NCBI GenBank assembly: GCA_937872165.1
Contig: CALMOR010000194.1
Location: 1-23,336, forward strand
From: an uncultured Burkholderiales bacterium
GTDB taxonomy: Bacteria > Pseudomonadota > Gammaproteobacteria > Burkholderiales > Burkholderiaceae_D
DNA: 23,336 bases
Direction: 5' to 3'
Part shown: in pieces, positions 6,930 through 14,274 of the stretch
How positions within the stretch are numbered: position 1 is the first letter of the stretch
How the letters are laid out: the number at the start of each line of letters is the position of its first letter
Translations under genes and position numbers: made by a program
The notes under the pieces: model-generated
Databases searched by the model: none
Seen by the model: only the letters and a program-made list of their open reading frames with translations
Told to the model about the DNA's origin: nothing

Positions 6930-7430
6930 ATGGGACTGCTCGACATACTCAAACAATACGCGGGCGCCGGCGCGCCCGACGACGCCGATGTCCACGCCCA
7001 CTTCGACGAGGTGGCGCGGCAGACCTCCGTGCAGGACCTCGGCGGCGGGATCGCCGCCGCCCTGCGCTCGGATGCGACGCCCCCGTTCGGTCAGTCGGTC
7101 GGCACTCTCTTCGGACAATCGAATCCCCAGCAGCAGGCCGGCGTACTCAACCAGCTGATCCAGTCGCTCGGCCCCGGCGCGTTGTCCGGTGTCGCCGGCG
7201 GCATGCTCGGTCGCATCCTGGGCGGCAACGCCCAGGCGGCGACCGTCACGCCGGCTCAGGCGTCGCAGCTCTCTCCGAGCGACGTCAGCGCCATCGCCGC
7301 TCATGCCGAGACGACGGATCCGTCGATCGTCGACCGGATCGGTTCGTTCTACGCGGAGCATCCGACGCTCGTGAAGACGCTGGGAGCCGTCGCGCTGAGT
7401 GCCGTCATGGGACATCTGAGCAGGCGTTGA
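6930..7430 (+). CDS. Uncharacterised Gly/Gln-rich helical protein (possibly DUF937-like)
   Basis: A 166-aa protein with its ATG at 6930 after a CGGAG site. The N-terminus MGLLDILKQYAGAG is followed by a stretch rich in Asp and His (DDADVHAHFDEVARQ), a Gly/Gln-rich middle (FGQSNPQQQAGVLNQLIQSLG, GVAGGMLGRILGGNAQ), a conserved-looking QLSPSDVSAIAAHAE helix, and the end FYAEHPTLVKTLGAVALSAVMGHLS. Proteins of this layout occur in other beta- and gammaproteobacteria as hypothetical proteins. The repeated Leu-Gly pattern resembles DUF937/YidB-like proteins, but I am not certain of the family. There is no signal peptide. The 226 bp to the divergent DUF3597 gene hold no gene and presumably carry both promoters. 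Confidence 0.8.
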   Translation: MGLLDILKQYAGAGAPDDADVHAHFDEVARQTSVQDLGGGIAAALRSDATPPFGQSVGTLFGQSNPQQQAGVLNQLIQSLGPGALSGVAGGMLGRILGGNAQAATVTPAQASQLSPSDVSAIAAHAETTDPSIVDRIGSFYAEHPTLVKTLGAVALSAVMGHLSRR

Positions 7431-7482
7431 TGCAGCACACGGCTGCGAAGCAGGCCATTGAATCGAACCGAAAGGAGTGCTG

Positions 7483-7935
7483 ATGAGATCTCTCTACGTA
7501 GCGATATCGCTGTTCGCGTTGATCGGTACCGCGTCAGCCCAGGTGCCGAGCGGCGCTCCGGCGGGGACGACGGGCGTCTGCAAGGACGGGACGTATTCGG
7601 ATGCCGCGTCGAAGCGCGGTGCCTGCGCCGGTCACAAGGGCGTCAAGGAATGGTTCGCGAAGGACGCCGTCGCTCCTTCACCGGCATCGACGGCAACGCC
7701 CGCCGCGGCGCCCGCTGCCGTACCGGCGACCGTCGCGAAGACACCGAGCGTCCCGACCGTCGCCGCGGCAGGAGGCGGCAACGGCCAGGTATGGGTCAAC
7801 AGCGCTTCGAAGGTGTATCACTGCCCCGGCGACCGGTACTACGGCAAGACGAAGGCGGGCGCGTACATGACCGAGCAGGCGGCGATCGCGGCGGGCAATC
7901 ACGGCGAGCGCGGCAAGACCTGCAAGCCGGCTTGA
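7483..7935 (+). CDS. Secreted DUF3761 domain protein
   Basis: A 150-aa exported protein with AAAGGAG five bases before the ATG at 7483. The signal peptide is MRSLYVAISLFALIGTASA, with cleavage predicted before QVPSG. The DUF3761 core follows (about 28-52: GTTGVCKDGTYSDAASKRGACAGHKGVKEWF split over two short segments, with two Cys). A Pro/Ala/Thr-rich linker (about 58-95) leads to a C-terminal Cys-containing module (VWVNSASKVYHCPGDRYYG ... GERGKTC). The two cysteine pairs may form disulfides in the periplasm. The function is unknown; the C-terminal module is often seen on small secreted proteins of environmental proteobacteria. Confidence 0.88.
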   Translation: MRSLYVAISLFALIGTASAQVPSGAPAGTTGVCKDGTYSDAASKRGACAGHKGVKEWFAKDAVAPSPASTATPAAAPAAVPATVAKTPSVPTVAAAGGGNGQVWVNSASKVYHCPGDRYYGKTKAGAYMTEQAAIAAGNHGERGKTCKPA

Positions 7936-7955
7936 CGCGACTCGTGCACGGCGGC

Positions 7956-7992
7956 GGTCCGATGCAACACGAGAACGCTGCTGCATCGGACC
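7956..7992. terminator. Hairpin between convergent genes
   Basis: A perfect 11-bp inverted repeat, GGTCCGATGCA (7956-7966) and TGCATCGGACC (7982-7992), with a 15-nt loop lies between the DUF3761 gene (ends 7935) and the nucleoside hydrolase gene on the opposite strand (ends 8049). There is no T tract, so it is a possible bidirectional terminator or 3' end barrier. Confidence 0.5.
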
Positions 7993-8048
7993 CTCGACGA
8001 CTCCCTGCGGACCGGGTCGAGCGGAAGCGACCGGTCGGCGCAACGCGA

Positions 8049-9086
8049 CTACGGTGACCCGTCGCCGACGAGTCGTCGCATCAGGAGGTCGAGCACGCGT
8101 TGACCGTCGCTCGCGAGACAGGCCTGCACGCCGGGCGGGCCGGCCGCCTCCACCGTCGATCCATCGTCCCGCACCGCGATGTGCATCGGCACCGTGGGGC
8201 AAAGAGTCGGGTCGATCGTCGCGGCGACCGGCACCACGTCGAACAGCGTCGGAATGGCGCTGGCCCATGGTTGGTCGGCCGCGCTCCACTGGTGATAGAG
8301 CAGGGTCAGCGCGTCGGTCATCGGCGTCCCGCGCGCGAACAGCTCGGCACGACGCACGTCGTCGAGTTGCACGCGGGTCGCGTCCAGCGGGAAGAGGCTG
8401 ATCGGCACGCCGGACTGCATGACCTCGCGGGCCGCGGCCACGTCCGCGTGGACGTTGTATTCGATGGCCGCCGGTCCAGGGGGTCCGTATTGCGTGCGGC
8501 CGTAGCCCCGACGCACCGAGCCACCCATCATCACGATGCGTCCGATCCGTGCGAAGCGCTGCGGGTCGCGTCGTCGCGCCGCAGCCAGATTGGTCATCGG
8601 ACCCAGCGCGAGCACCGTCACGCTGTTCGGCATTCGAGTCACGTTGTCAAGCAGGAAGTCGACCGCGTCCGGAACCGGCTTGCCGTCGTCGGGGCGGCGA
8701 CGCGCCCACCGCGCCTGGCTGAAGACCGTGGTGCTGGTCGTTACGATGCCTTGCGCGACCGGGATGTCGTCGCGCCCGGCCTCGTGGAGCAAGCGCTTCA
8801 CGAGTCGCACGCGCAGCGCCGTGTCGCCCCAGGCCGTGCTGATTCCGACGACCTCGAACTCGGGGCTCGCGAGGACCAGCGCCAGCGCGAACGCGTCGTC
8901 GATGTCGTCGCCGATATCGAGATCGACGAGGACTTTCTCCGCACCGTGCGACAGGCCCGCCGAAAGGACCAGCAGTGCCGCGACGCCCCGCCACCATCGT
9001 CGGCGACCCTTCGCGGTCGACGACGTGGCCGGTCGCCGAAGTCCTGCTCGGACAACCGGCGCGACCGCGACCGGGCGACGCTCCAC
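8049..9086 (-). CDS. Exported inosine/uridine-preferring-type nucleoside hydrolase
   Basis: A 345-aa member of the IU nucleoside hydrolase family, which splits the N-glycosidic bond of nucleosides to base plus ribose. Seen: the Asp-rich ribose/Ca site DLDIGDDIDDAFAL (about 55-68), VLALGPMTNLA (158-168), IVMMGGS (184-190), YNVHADVAAA with SGVPISLFPLDAT (210-237), and the C-terminal Ca-ligand Asp in LFDVVPVAATIDP (D283). The residue before D283 is Phe where many family members have a catalytic His. An N-terminal basic stretch and hydrophobic run (RRRWWRGVAALLVLSAGLSHGA, ending near 49) look like a signal peptide, so it acts outside the cytoplasm. The only plausible start is GTG at 9086, 8 bp after the receptor stop, with no clear ribosome binding site, suggesting coupling. 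Confidence 0.93.
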   Translation of the reverse strand: MERRPVAVAPVVRAGLRRPATSSTAKGRRRWWRGVAALLVLSAGLSHGAEKVLVDLDIGDDIDDAFALALVLASPEFEVVGISTAWGDTALRVRLVKRLLHEAGRDDIPVAQGIVTTSTTVFSQARWARRRPDDGKPVPDAVDFLLDNVTRMPNSVTVLALGPMTNLAAARRRDPQRFARIGRIVMMGGSVRRGYGRTQYGPPGPAAIEYNVHADVAAAREVMQSGVPISLFPLDATRVQLDDVRRAELFARGTPMTDALTLLYHQWSAADQPWASAIPTLFDVVPVAATIDPTLCPTVPMHIAVRDDGSTVEAAGPPGVQACLASDGQRVLDLLMRRLVGDGSP

Positions 9087-9094
9087 GCTGCCGA

Positions 9095-11347
9095 TCAGAT
9101 CCAGTTGACCCGGAACTGGACGCCGAACGTGCGCGGATCGTTGATGAAGCCTTCGAGGTTGTTGAAGTCGATGGCGCCGTTGACGCGGATCTGGTTCGCG
9201 CAGTTGCGGCAGAAGGCGGCCGCTTCGTAGCGCCCGTCACCCCAGCGATAGGCGAGTCGCAGCCCCGCCTCGACCAGCGACTTGCCGGTGAACTCGACCG
9301 ACTCGTAGAGGAAGAGGTTGATCCGGCTTCGGTACGACACGTCTCCCGACAGCGACAGGTCGCCGTTGGCGATCGGCATCGTGTACTTGGCCGTCGCGTA
9401 GGTGATGAATCTCGGCGCCTGCGGCAGCGCGTTGCCGTTGATGAAGAAGAAGCCCGGCCGCCCCGGGACCCCCTGGTTGGTGACCGTGCAGCCGCTGCCG
9501 CACCCGGCCACCGACAGGCTCGGGTCCTTGATCTCGGTGTGGTTGTAGCTCGCGCCGAGCGAGGCGCTGAGCTGCTCGGTCAACAGGGCTTCGACGTTGA
9601 ACTCGGCGCCTTCTCCGGTCGACCGTGCGGCGTTGACGAGCTGGGTGACGTTGCTGCCGCCGCCGACCGCGGTGAGCTGCTGGTCGCGGACGTCGAAGTG
9701 GTAGACGTCGAAGCTCGCGCGGGCGCGCTTGTTGAGCAGGTCCGACTTGACGCCGACCTCGAAGGACGTCGTGGTCTCGGGCCGGGCCGAGGTCAGCGCC
9801 TGTCCGCTGGACGGCGAGCCGAAGCTCGCGCCGCGGAAGCCGGTCGCGGCGCGGGCGTACAGGCTGAGGTCGGGGTCGAGCTTGTAGGTGCCGCTGACAT
9901 CGCCGGTGACCTTCGAGCCGCCGAGCTTGGTGGCACCCGGATCGGTGAAGCCGAGCCGCTTCGTGAATGTCTTCTGGTCGTTGGTATAGCGCACGCCGCC
10001 GCGCAGGTTCAGTTGCGTGTTCAGGTCGTAGTTCAACGAGCCGAATACCGCGTACGCGTTGTTCTTCTGGGAAGTGGTGGCGTAGCTCGTCGGTGCCCCC
10101 GTCGAGCTGTTGTACGTGTAGTTCTCGGCCGTCAGGTCCTCGAAGAAGTAGTAGAGGCCGGTCTGCCAGCTGAACGGGCCGGGGATCTCGGAGGCGAGGC
10201 GGAACTCCTGCGTCAGCTGCTTGTGGTCGGTGACGCCGCCGCCGGTCTCGACCGGGAACGGCGTGTTGGTCGAGTCGCCGCCGTCGATGTCGCCGCGCGT
10301 GAAGTAGCGGCCGATGGTCTCGTAGCCGGTGATCGAGTGCAGCGACACGTCGCCGAACTTCCAGCTCAGGTTGGCGTTGGCGCCCTGCGTGCGCAGGTTC
10401 TGCTGGTTCTTCCCGTTCGACGAGACGGTGTCGATGTCGAAGCCGTCGACCAGGTCGTTGGTGCCCTTCTTGATGATGTTGGCGCGGAACACGCGCGCGC
10501 TGCCCGACAGCGAACGAGCATGGACGTTGAAGAGCGCGTTGAAGTCCGCGGTGGGCTGGTACAGCAGCTGGATGCGCGCGGCCCCGTCGTCGTAGCCTTC
10601 GGTGTCGGTGCCGTTGTAGAGATTGGTGGGATCCGCGCTGCGGACCGAGACCCAGTCCTTGCGATGCTCGCCGAGGATCGATGCGCGGATCGCCCACTCC
10701 TGGCCGAGCGGCAGGCTCTGCGCCGCCTCGATGTTCGTCGTGTCGCGGTTGCCGTACGAGATCGACGCGTAGCCGTCGGTCGCCCCGAGCACGGGCCGGA
10801 ACGAATTGAACTTGATGACGCCGGCCGGCGTGTTGCGGCCGAACAGGCTGCCCTGCGGGCCGCGCAGCACTTCGACCGTCTGCAGGTCGAAGATCGGGAA
10901 GCCTTTCAGGATCGCGTTCTCCTGGACGATGTCGTCGTAGATCAGCGAGACCGGCTGCGACGCGTAGGTGTTGAAGTCGGTGTTGCCGTAGCCGCGGATG
11001 TAGACGCGCGGAAAGGTGCGGCCGTTCGACGACTCGATGTTCAGGCTGGGCACCTTGCCGGCGAGCACCCGGATGTCCTGGCCCGAAGGCGACAGCGTCT
11101 CGAGGGTGTCGGCGTTGAGCACCGTCGCCGAGACCGGCACGTTGTTGTAGTTCTCCGTGCGGCGTTCGGCCGTGACGTTGACCGGATCGAGCTGGAGGTT
11201 CGCCGGAGCGCCATCGCCGGCGACCTGTTGGGCCGCCGCTTGATGCACCGGCCATGCCGCGGCGATGGCCAATCCCATCGTCCGGATGCGGCAGGAACGT
11301 CGAGGGGCAGAGGCGGGCTGTCGAGAAAACCGTGCTGTTCGTCGCAT
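9095..11347 (-). CDS. TonB-dependent outer membrane receptor
   Basis: A 750-aa outer membrane beta-barrel with plug. The chosen ATG at 11347 gives a basic N-terminus and signal sequence (MGLAIAAAWPVHQAAAQQ, cleavage near 40); an ATG at 11281 would also keep it. A TonB-box-like DPVNVTA lies at 54-60 and the plug domain at about 66-182, with PRVYIRGYGN and VEVLRGPQGSLFGRNTPAG. The barrel extends to the C-terminus (QFRVNWI), with many alternating aromatic strands and two Cys pairs (CGSGC in a loop; CRNC near the end). The substrate cannot be read from sequence; the family covers siderophores, cobalamin, sugars and nucleobase-type ligands. The immediately downstream exported nucleoside hydrolase makes nucleosides or nucleotides a reasonable guess. 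No TonB, ExbBD, anti-sigma or regulator gene is adjacent. Confidence 0.95.
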   Translation of the reverse strand: MRRTARFSRQPASAPRRSCRIRTMGLAIAAAWPVHQAAAQQVAGDGAPANLQLDPVNVTAERRTENYNNVPVSATVLNADTLETLSPSGQDIRVLAGKVPSLNIESSNGRTFPRVYIRGYGNTDFNTYASQPVSLIYDDIVQENAILKGFPIFDLQTVEVLRGPQGSLFGRNTPAGVIKFNSFRPVLGATDGYASISYGNRDTTNIEAAQSLPLGQEWAIRASILGEHRKDWVSVRSADPTNLYNGTDTEGYDDGAARIQLLYQPTADFNALFNVHARSLSGSARVFRANIIKKGTNDLVDGFDIDTVSSNGKNQQNLRTQGANANLSWKFGDVSLHSITGYETIGRYFTRGDIDGGDSTNTPFPVETGGGVTDHKQLTQEFRLASEIPGPFSWQTGLYYFFEDLTAENYTYNSSTGAPTSYATTSQKNNAYAVFGSLNYDLNTQLNLRGGVRYTNDQKTFTKRLGFTDPGATKLGGSKVTGDVSGTYKLDPDLSLYARAATGFRGASFGSPSSGQALTSARPETTTSFEVGVKSDLLNKRARASFDVYHFDVRDQQLTAVGGGSNVTQLVNAARSTGEGAEFNVEALLTEQLSASLGASYNHTEIKDPSLSVAGCGSGCTVTNQGVPGRPGFFFINGNALPQAPRFITYATAKYTMPIANGDLSLSGDVSYRSRINLFLYESVEFTGKSLVEAGLRLAYRWGDGRYEAAAFCRNCANQIRVNGAIDFNNLEGFINDPRTFGVQFRVNWI

Positions 11348-11796
11348 CAGGATCCGATCGATAGTGGTGTCCGGGGTCGACGACGGATTCTCCTGGCGGA
11401 CCAGAAACGAGTCGTCACATTCGCGAGACCTGAGCACGACATGTGCCAAGCATCGAAGGACGAGACGACGACCGCCCCGAGCCGCTCGCCCGCGCGGTCG
11501 GCGCAGGCGCCTCGACGGAAGCGGATCCGGTCGCCGACGAACCCATACGGTGCGGCAGTCGATTTCGGCTCCGTCCACGCACCAGCGCGGCGCAACGAAG
11601 CGGGAGATCGAGGTAGGCCGTGGAGGACGACGGCGTCGACGGTCGAACTCTTCTCGAGAGATGCCGCCGGCGACGGGGGCGATTGCAGAGCAGCGCGGGC
11701 AACATGTCTCTCAAGGGGTGGCGCTCGAGATACCGGCGAAGCGCATGGCCTCTGCGCAAAGTAAAAGGCCACGGCGGTTCGTTGCCTGTCGAGCAC
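11348..11796. other. About 450 bp without a convincing gene, upstream of the TonB receptor
   Basis: Open frames exist on both strands but read as Arg/Pro/Ser-rich sequence with no domain, ribosome binding site or sensible codon pattern. I see no clear sigma70 promoter, operator palindrome or riboswitch. The segment presumably contains the promoter and a long 5' leader for the receptor-hydrolase unit. Confidence 0.5.
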
Positions 11797-12015
11797 TCAG
11801 CCCGGCAATTGAGGCGGCCGGGGGCCTCCGGAGCCGTCACCGCGAAAGATGCAAGTCGAGAGGAAGTCGACCTTCGCATCGGTCCGGGCCTGCCTGCGAT
11901 CGAGGCCGCGAAGATCGCGCGCCCTCTCGTTGGTCTGGCCGGTGAGGACGGTCACGTTGGTGGTCAGGCCGGCGACCTTGCCGAGCAGGCCCATGACATC
12001 GCCTACGATGCTCAT
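11797..12015 (-). CDS. Small hypothetical protein downstream of tRNA-Thr
   Basis: A 72-aa reading frame starting at the ATG at 12015. Almost every codon ends in G or C, and the N-terminal 50 residues look protein-like: a hydrophobic/Gly helix (MSIVGDVMGLLGKVAGLTTN) then a charged, heptad-like stretch (ERARDLRGLDRRQARTDAKV) ending FLSTC. The tail (about 58-72) is Gly/Pro-rich. It has no Shine-Dalgarno match, and an in-frame ATG at 12102 would add an Arg/Pro-rich extension that looks spurious. It lies about 127 bp beyond the 3' end of tRNA-Thr on the same strand. I do not recognise it; it could be a small coiled-coil or membrane-associated protein, or a decayed fragment. Confidence 0.45.
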   Translation of the reverse strand: MSIVGDVMGLLGKVAGLTTNVTVLTGQTNERARDLRGLDRRQARTDAKVDFLSTCIFRGDGSGGPRPPQLPG

Positions 12016-12141
12016 GCGGCCATCCGGTGGCGGGACGGACGCGACGATGCGTCGGGGGCGCGGACGACGACAGCGTCGCGGAGCCCGCTGGCAACCACCC
12101 ATCCGTCACGGTCCGGACGGAACCACGGTCTCGCTGATTCG

Positions 12142-12217
<76 letters not shown>

Positions 12218-12225
12218 TCGCGGTG

Positions 12226-12254
12226 ATTCTAGCGGAGGCCTCTGCGCACCGGAA
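12226..12254 (-). promoter_or_regulatory. Predicted promoter of tRNA-Thr
   Basis: On the minus strand the -10 TAGAAT (12231-12226) lies 8 nt before the tRNA, with TTCCGG (12254-12249) 17 bp upstream as a weak -35. The stretch between -10 and tRNA (CACCGCGA) is G+C-rich, the discriminator type associated with stringent control of stable RNA. Confidence 0.5.
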
Positions 12255-12266
12255 GCCGGTCGACGG

Positions 12267-12770
12267 CTACTTGACGATCGTCAGGCGCGGGCGTCCCTTG
12301 GGTCCGTCGCCGGGAGGCGGCGGATGGTCTTCCGGCTGTACCACCTTCAAGACCTCGCGGCCCTTGCTCGACTCGCGCTCGGGCTGGACGTCCTCGATCG
12401 ACTCCGATGGCGTGGGCGCCGGCAACGCGGGGGGCTCGTGGCCGCGCGAGGTCGCGGCTTCCGCGAGGTCGAAGGCCATGCCGTGGCCGTTCTCGCGCGC
12501 GTAGATCGCGCTGACGTTCGTGATCGGGACCGAGATCGTGCGGGCCTTGCCGCCGAAGCGCGCCTGGAACTCGACGAGCTCGTTGCCGATCTGCAGCTTG
12601 CTCGTCGCGAGCGCGCTGATGTTCAGCACGATCTCGTTGTTCTTCACGAACTCCTGCGGCACGCGGGTCGTCGCGTCGACGTGGACGGCGAGGAAGGGCG
12701 TGTAGCCGCTGTCCGTGCACCATTCGTAGATGGCGCGGATCAGGTAGGGCTTGGTGGACGGCTCGGACAT
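12267..12770 (-). CDS. sspB: ClpXP protease specificity-enhancing factor SspB
   Basis: A 167-aa adaptor that binds ssrA-tagged proteins and delivers them to ClpXP. Residues 1-110 form the substrate-binding domain, with the conserved start KPYLIRAIYEWCTDSGYTP, the strand VPQEFVKNNEIVLNIS, FQARFGGKARTISVPI and VSAIYARENGHGMAF. Residues 111-157 are a disordered Pro/Glu/Ser linker. The end, GRPRLTIVK, matches the short ClpX-docking tail of SspB (E. coli ends LRVVK). The start is fixed by homology; the upstream site is weak. It sits 59 bp after sspA, the usual sspAB pair. Confidence 0.96.
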   Translation of the reverse strand: MSEPSTKPYLIRAIYEWCTDSGYTPFLAVHVDATTRVPQEFVKNNEIVLNISALATSKLQIGNELVEFQARFGGKARTISVPITNVSAIYARENGHGMAFDLAEAATSRGHEPPALPAPTPSESIEDVQPERESSKGREVLKVVQPEDHPPPPGDGPKGRPRLTIVK

Positions 12771-12829
12771 GGCGATGGTGCGAGACCCATGCAGCGACGG
12801 ACGCGGAAGCTTACCGCGCCGCGGACCGC

Positions 12830-13441
12830 TCAGCGACGCATGACCTTCTCGGACGGCGTCAGCGCCTCGATGTAGGCCGGCCGCGAGAAGATGCGCTCCG
12901 CGTACTTCATCAGCGGTGCGGCGTTCTTGCCGAGCTCGATGCCGTAGTGACCGAGTCGCCAGAGCAACGGCGCTATCGCGACGTCGAGCATCGAGAAGTC
13001 GTCGCCGAGCATGAACTTGTTCTTGAGGAACACCGGCGCGAGCTGCGTGAGCCGGTCGCGGATGCCGGCTCGCGCCTTCTCGTGCGCCTTCTCGTGGCCC
13101 TTCGCCGTCACGTTCTCGAGCGTCCCGACGTGCACGAACAATTCCTTCTCGAAGTTGAAGAGGAACAGTCGCGCGCGGGCCCGCATCACCGGATCGGCCG
13201 GCATCAGCTGCGGATGCGGGAAGCGTTCGTCGATGTATTCGTTGATGATGTTCGACTCGTACAGCACGAGGTCGCGCTCGACCAGGATCGGCACCTGGCC
13301 GTAAGGGTTCATCACCGAGATGTCCTCGGGCTTGTTGAAGAGATCGATATCGCGGATCTCGAAGTCCATGCCCTTCTCGAACAACACGAGCCGGCAGCGT
13401 TGACTGAACGGGCAGGTCGTGCCCGAGTAAAGAACCATCAT
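12830..13441 (-). CDS. sspA: Stringent starvation protein A (GST-fold regulator)
   Basis: A 203-aa protein of the SspA family, which has a glutathione S-transferase fold without typical GST activity and binds RNA polymerase as a starvation and acid-stress regulator. Seen: the thioredoxin-fold start VLYSGTTCPFSQRCRLVLFEKG, the cis-Pro segment NPYGQVPILVERDLVLYESNIINEYIDERFPHP (residues about 46-78) and the C-terminal helical domain with LDVAIAPLLWRL. Two adjacent ATG codons are possible starts; GGGGGACG lies upstream. It follows petC with a strong terminator in between, so it may have its own promoter or depend on read-through. Confidence 0.95.
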   Translation of the reverse strand: MMVLYSGTTCPFSQRCRLVLFEKGMDFEIRDIDLFNKPEDISVMNPYGQVPILVERDLVLYESNIINEYIDERFPHPQLMPADPVMRARARLFLFNFEKELFVHVGTLENVTAKGHEKAHEKARAGIRDRLTQLAPVFLKNKFMLGDDFSMLDVAIAPLLWRLGHYGIELGKNAAPLMKYAERIFSRPAYIEALTPSEKVMRR

Positions 13442-13456
13442 TGTTTTCGTCCCCCG

Positions 13457-13494
13457 AAAAAGCGAAGGCCGGGGAGCGAGTGCGCTCCCCGGCC
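13457..13494 (-). terminator. Intrinsic terminator between petC and sspA
   Basis: A perfect 12-bp stem, GGCCGGGGAGCG (13467-13478) and CGCTCCCCGGCC (13483-13494), with a 4-nt loop; on the minus strand it is followed by TTCGC and then five T (13461-13457). It starts 15 bp after the petC stop and ends only about 16 bp before the sspA start. Confidence 0.85.
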
Positions 13495-13508
13495 CTGATT
13501 CCGCCTGC

Positions 13509-14258
13509 TTACTTGACTTCTTTCCAGAACGACGCGTTCAGTCGCCACGTCAGAACGAAGGTGATTCCCAGGAACAGCAGCACCCACACCCCGATGCGCT
13601 TGCGGGTCTCCTGCGCCGGCTCGGCCATCCACGTCAGGAACGCCGTGATGTTCGCGACCGACTTGTCGTACTGCAGCGGCGTCATCGTGCCGGGCGTGAC
13701 TTCCTCGAATTTCTCGAACTCGTGGACCGGCTTGCCGTCCTCGCCCTTCTTGTCCACGTAGACCGCGTCGCGCGTGCCCTGCAACTGCCACAGCACGTGC
13801 GGCATCGCCGAGTTGGGATACGCGAGGTTGTTCCAGCCGGTCGGCCGCGTGGTGTCCTTGTAGTAGGTGCGCAGGTACGAATAGATGTAGTCGGGACCGG
13901 AGCCCCTCTCGCCCGCCTTGGCACGCGCGATCACCGAGAGGTCGGGCGGCGCCGCGCCGAACCACTCCTTGCCGTCCTTCGACGTCATCGCGACGCGCAT
14001 CAGGTCGCCGGCCTTGTCGGTGGTGAACAGCAGGTTCTTCTTGATCTGGTCTTCGGTCAGGCCGAGGTCCACGAGGCGGCTGTAGCGCATCGACGACGCG
14101 CTGTGGCAGTTGAGGCAGTAGTTGACGAACAGCCGGGCACCGCTCTGCAGCGCGGCCTGATCGTTCATCAGCTCCGGCGCGCGGTCGAGCGCATAGCCTT
14201 CCTCGGCACCCCAGGCGAACAGCGGGACGAGAAGGAGGACGGCGAGCAGTTTCTTCAT
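13509..14258 (-). CDS. petC: Ubiquinol-cytochrome c reductase, cytochrome c1
   Basis: A 249-aa haem c subunit of the bc1 complex that passes electrons from the Rieske protein to soluble cytochrome c in the periplasm. Residues 1-18 are a signal peptide (MKKLLAVLLLVPLFAWGA). The haem-binding CLNCH is at 48-52 and the likely axial Met at about 152 (NSAMPHVLW). Conserved PPDLSVIARA (105-113) and the C-terminal membrane anchor WVLLFLGITFVLTWRL (about 225-240) with a short cytoplasmic tail are present. It starts 16 bp after the petB stop. Bacterial c1 of this length, separate from cytochrome b, is typical of beta- and gammaproteobacteria. Confidence 0.97.
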   Translation of the reverse strand: MKKLLAVLLLVPLFAWGAEEGYALDRAPELMNDQAALQSGARLFVNYCLNCHSASSMRYSRLVDLGLTEDQIKKNLLFTTDKAGDLMRVAMTSKDGKEWFGAAPPDLSVIARAKAGERGSGPDYIYSYLRTYYKDTTRPTGWNNLAYPNSAMPHVLWQLQGTRDAVYVDKKGEDGKPVHEFEKFEEVTPGTMTPLQYDKSVANITAFLTWMAEPAQETRKRIGVWVLLFLGITFVLTWRLNASFWKEVK

Positions 14259-14274
14259 GCGGGGCTTTCGGCGC

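Noticed and set aside
8975..11764. A 929-codon open frame on the plus strand antisense to the TonB receptor
   Set aside because: It reads as Arg/Ala/Val/Asp-rich repetitive sequence without domains; it is a by-product of G/C-ending codons in the receptor gene on the other strand.
11348..11796. A 149-codon minus-strand frame upstream of the receptor
   Set aside because: It has no ribosome binding site or recognisable motif, and competing frames of equal length overlap it; better treated as leader or regulatory DNA.
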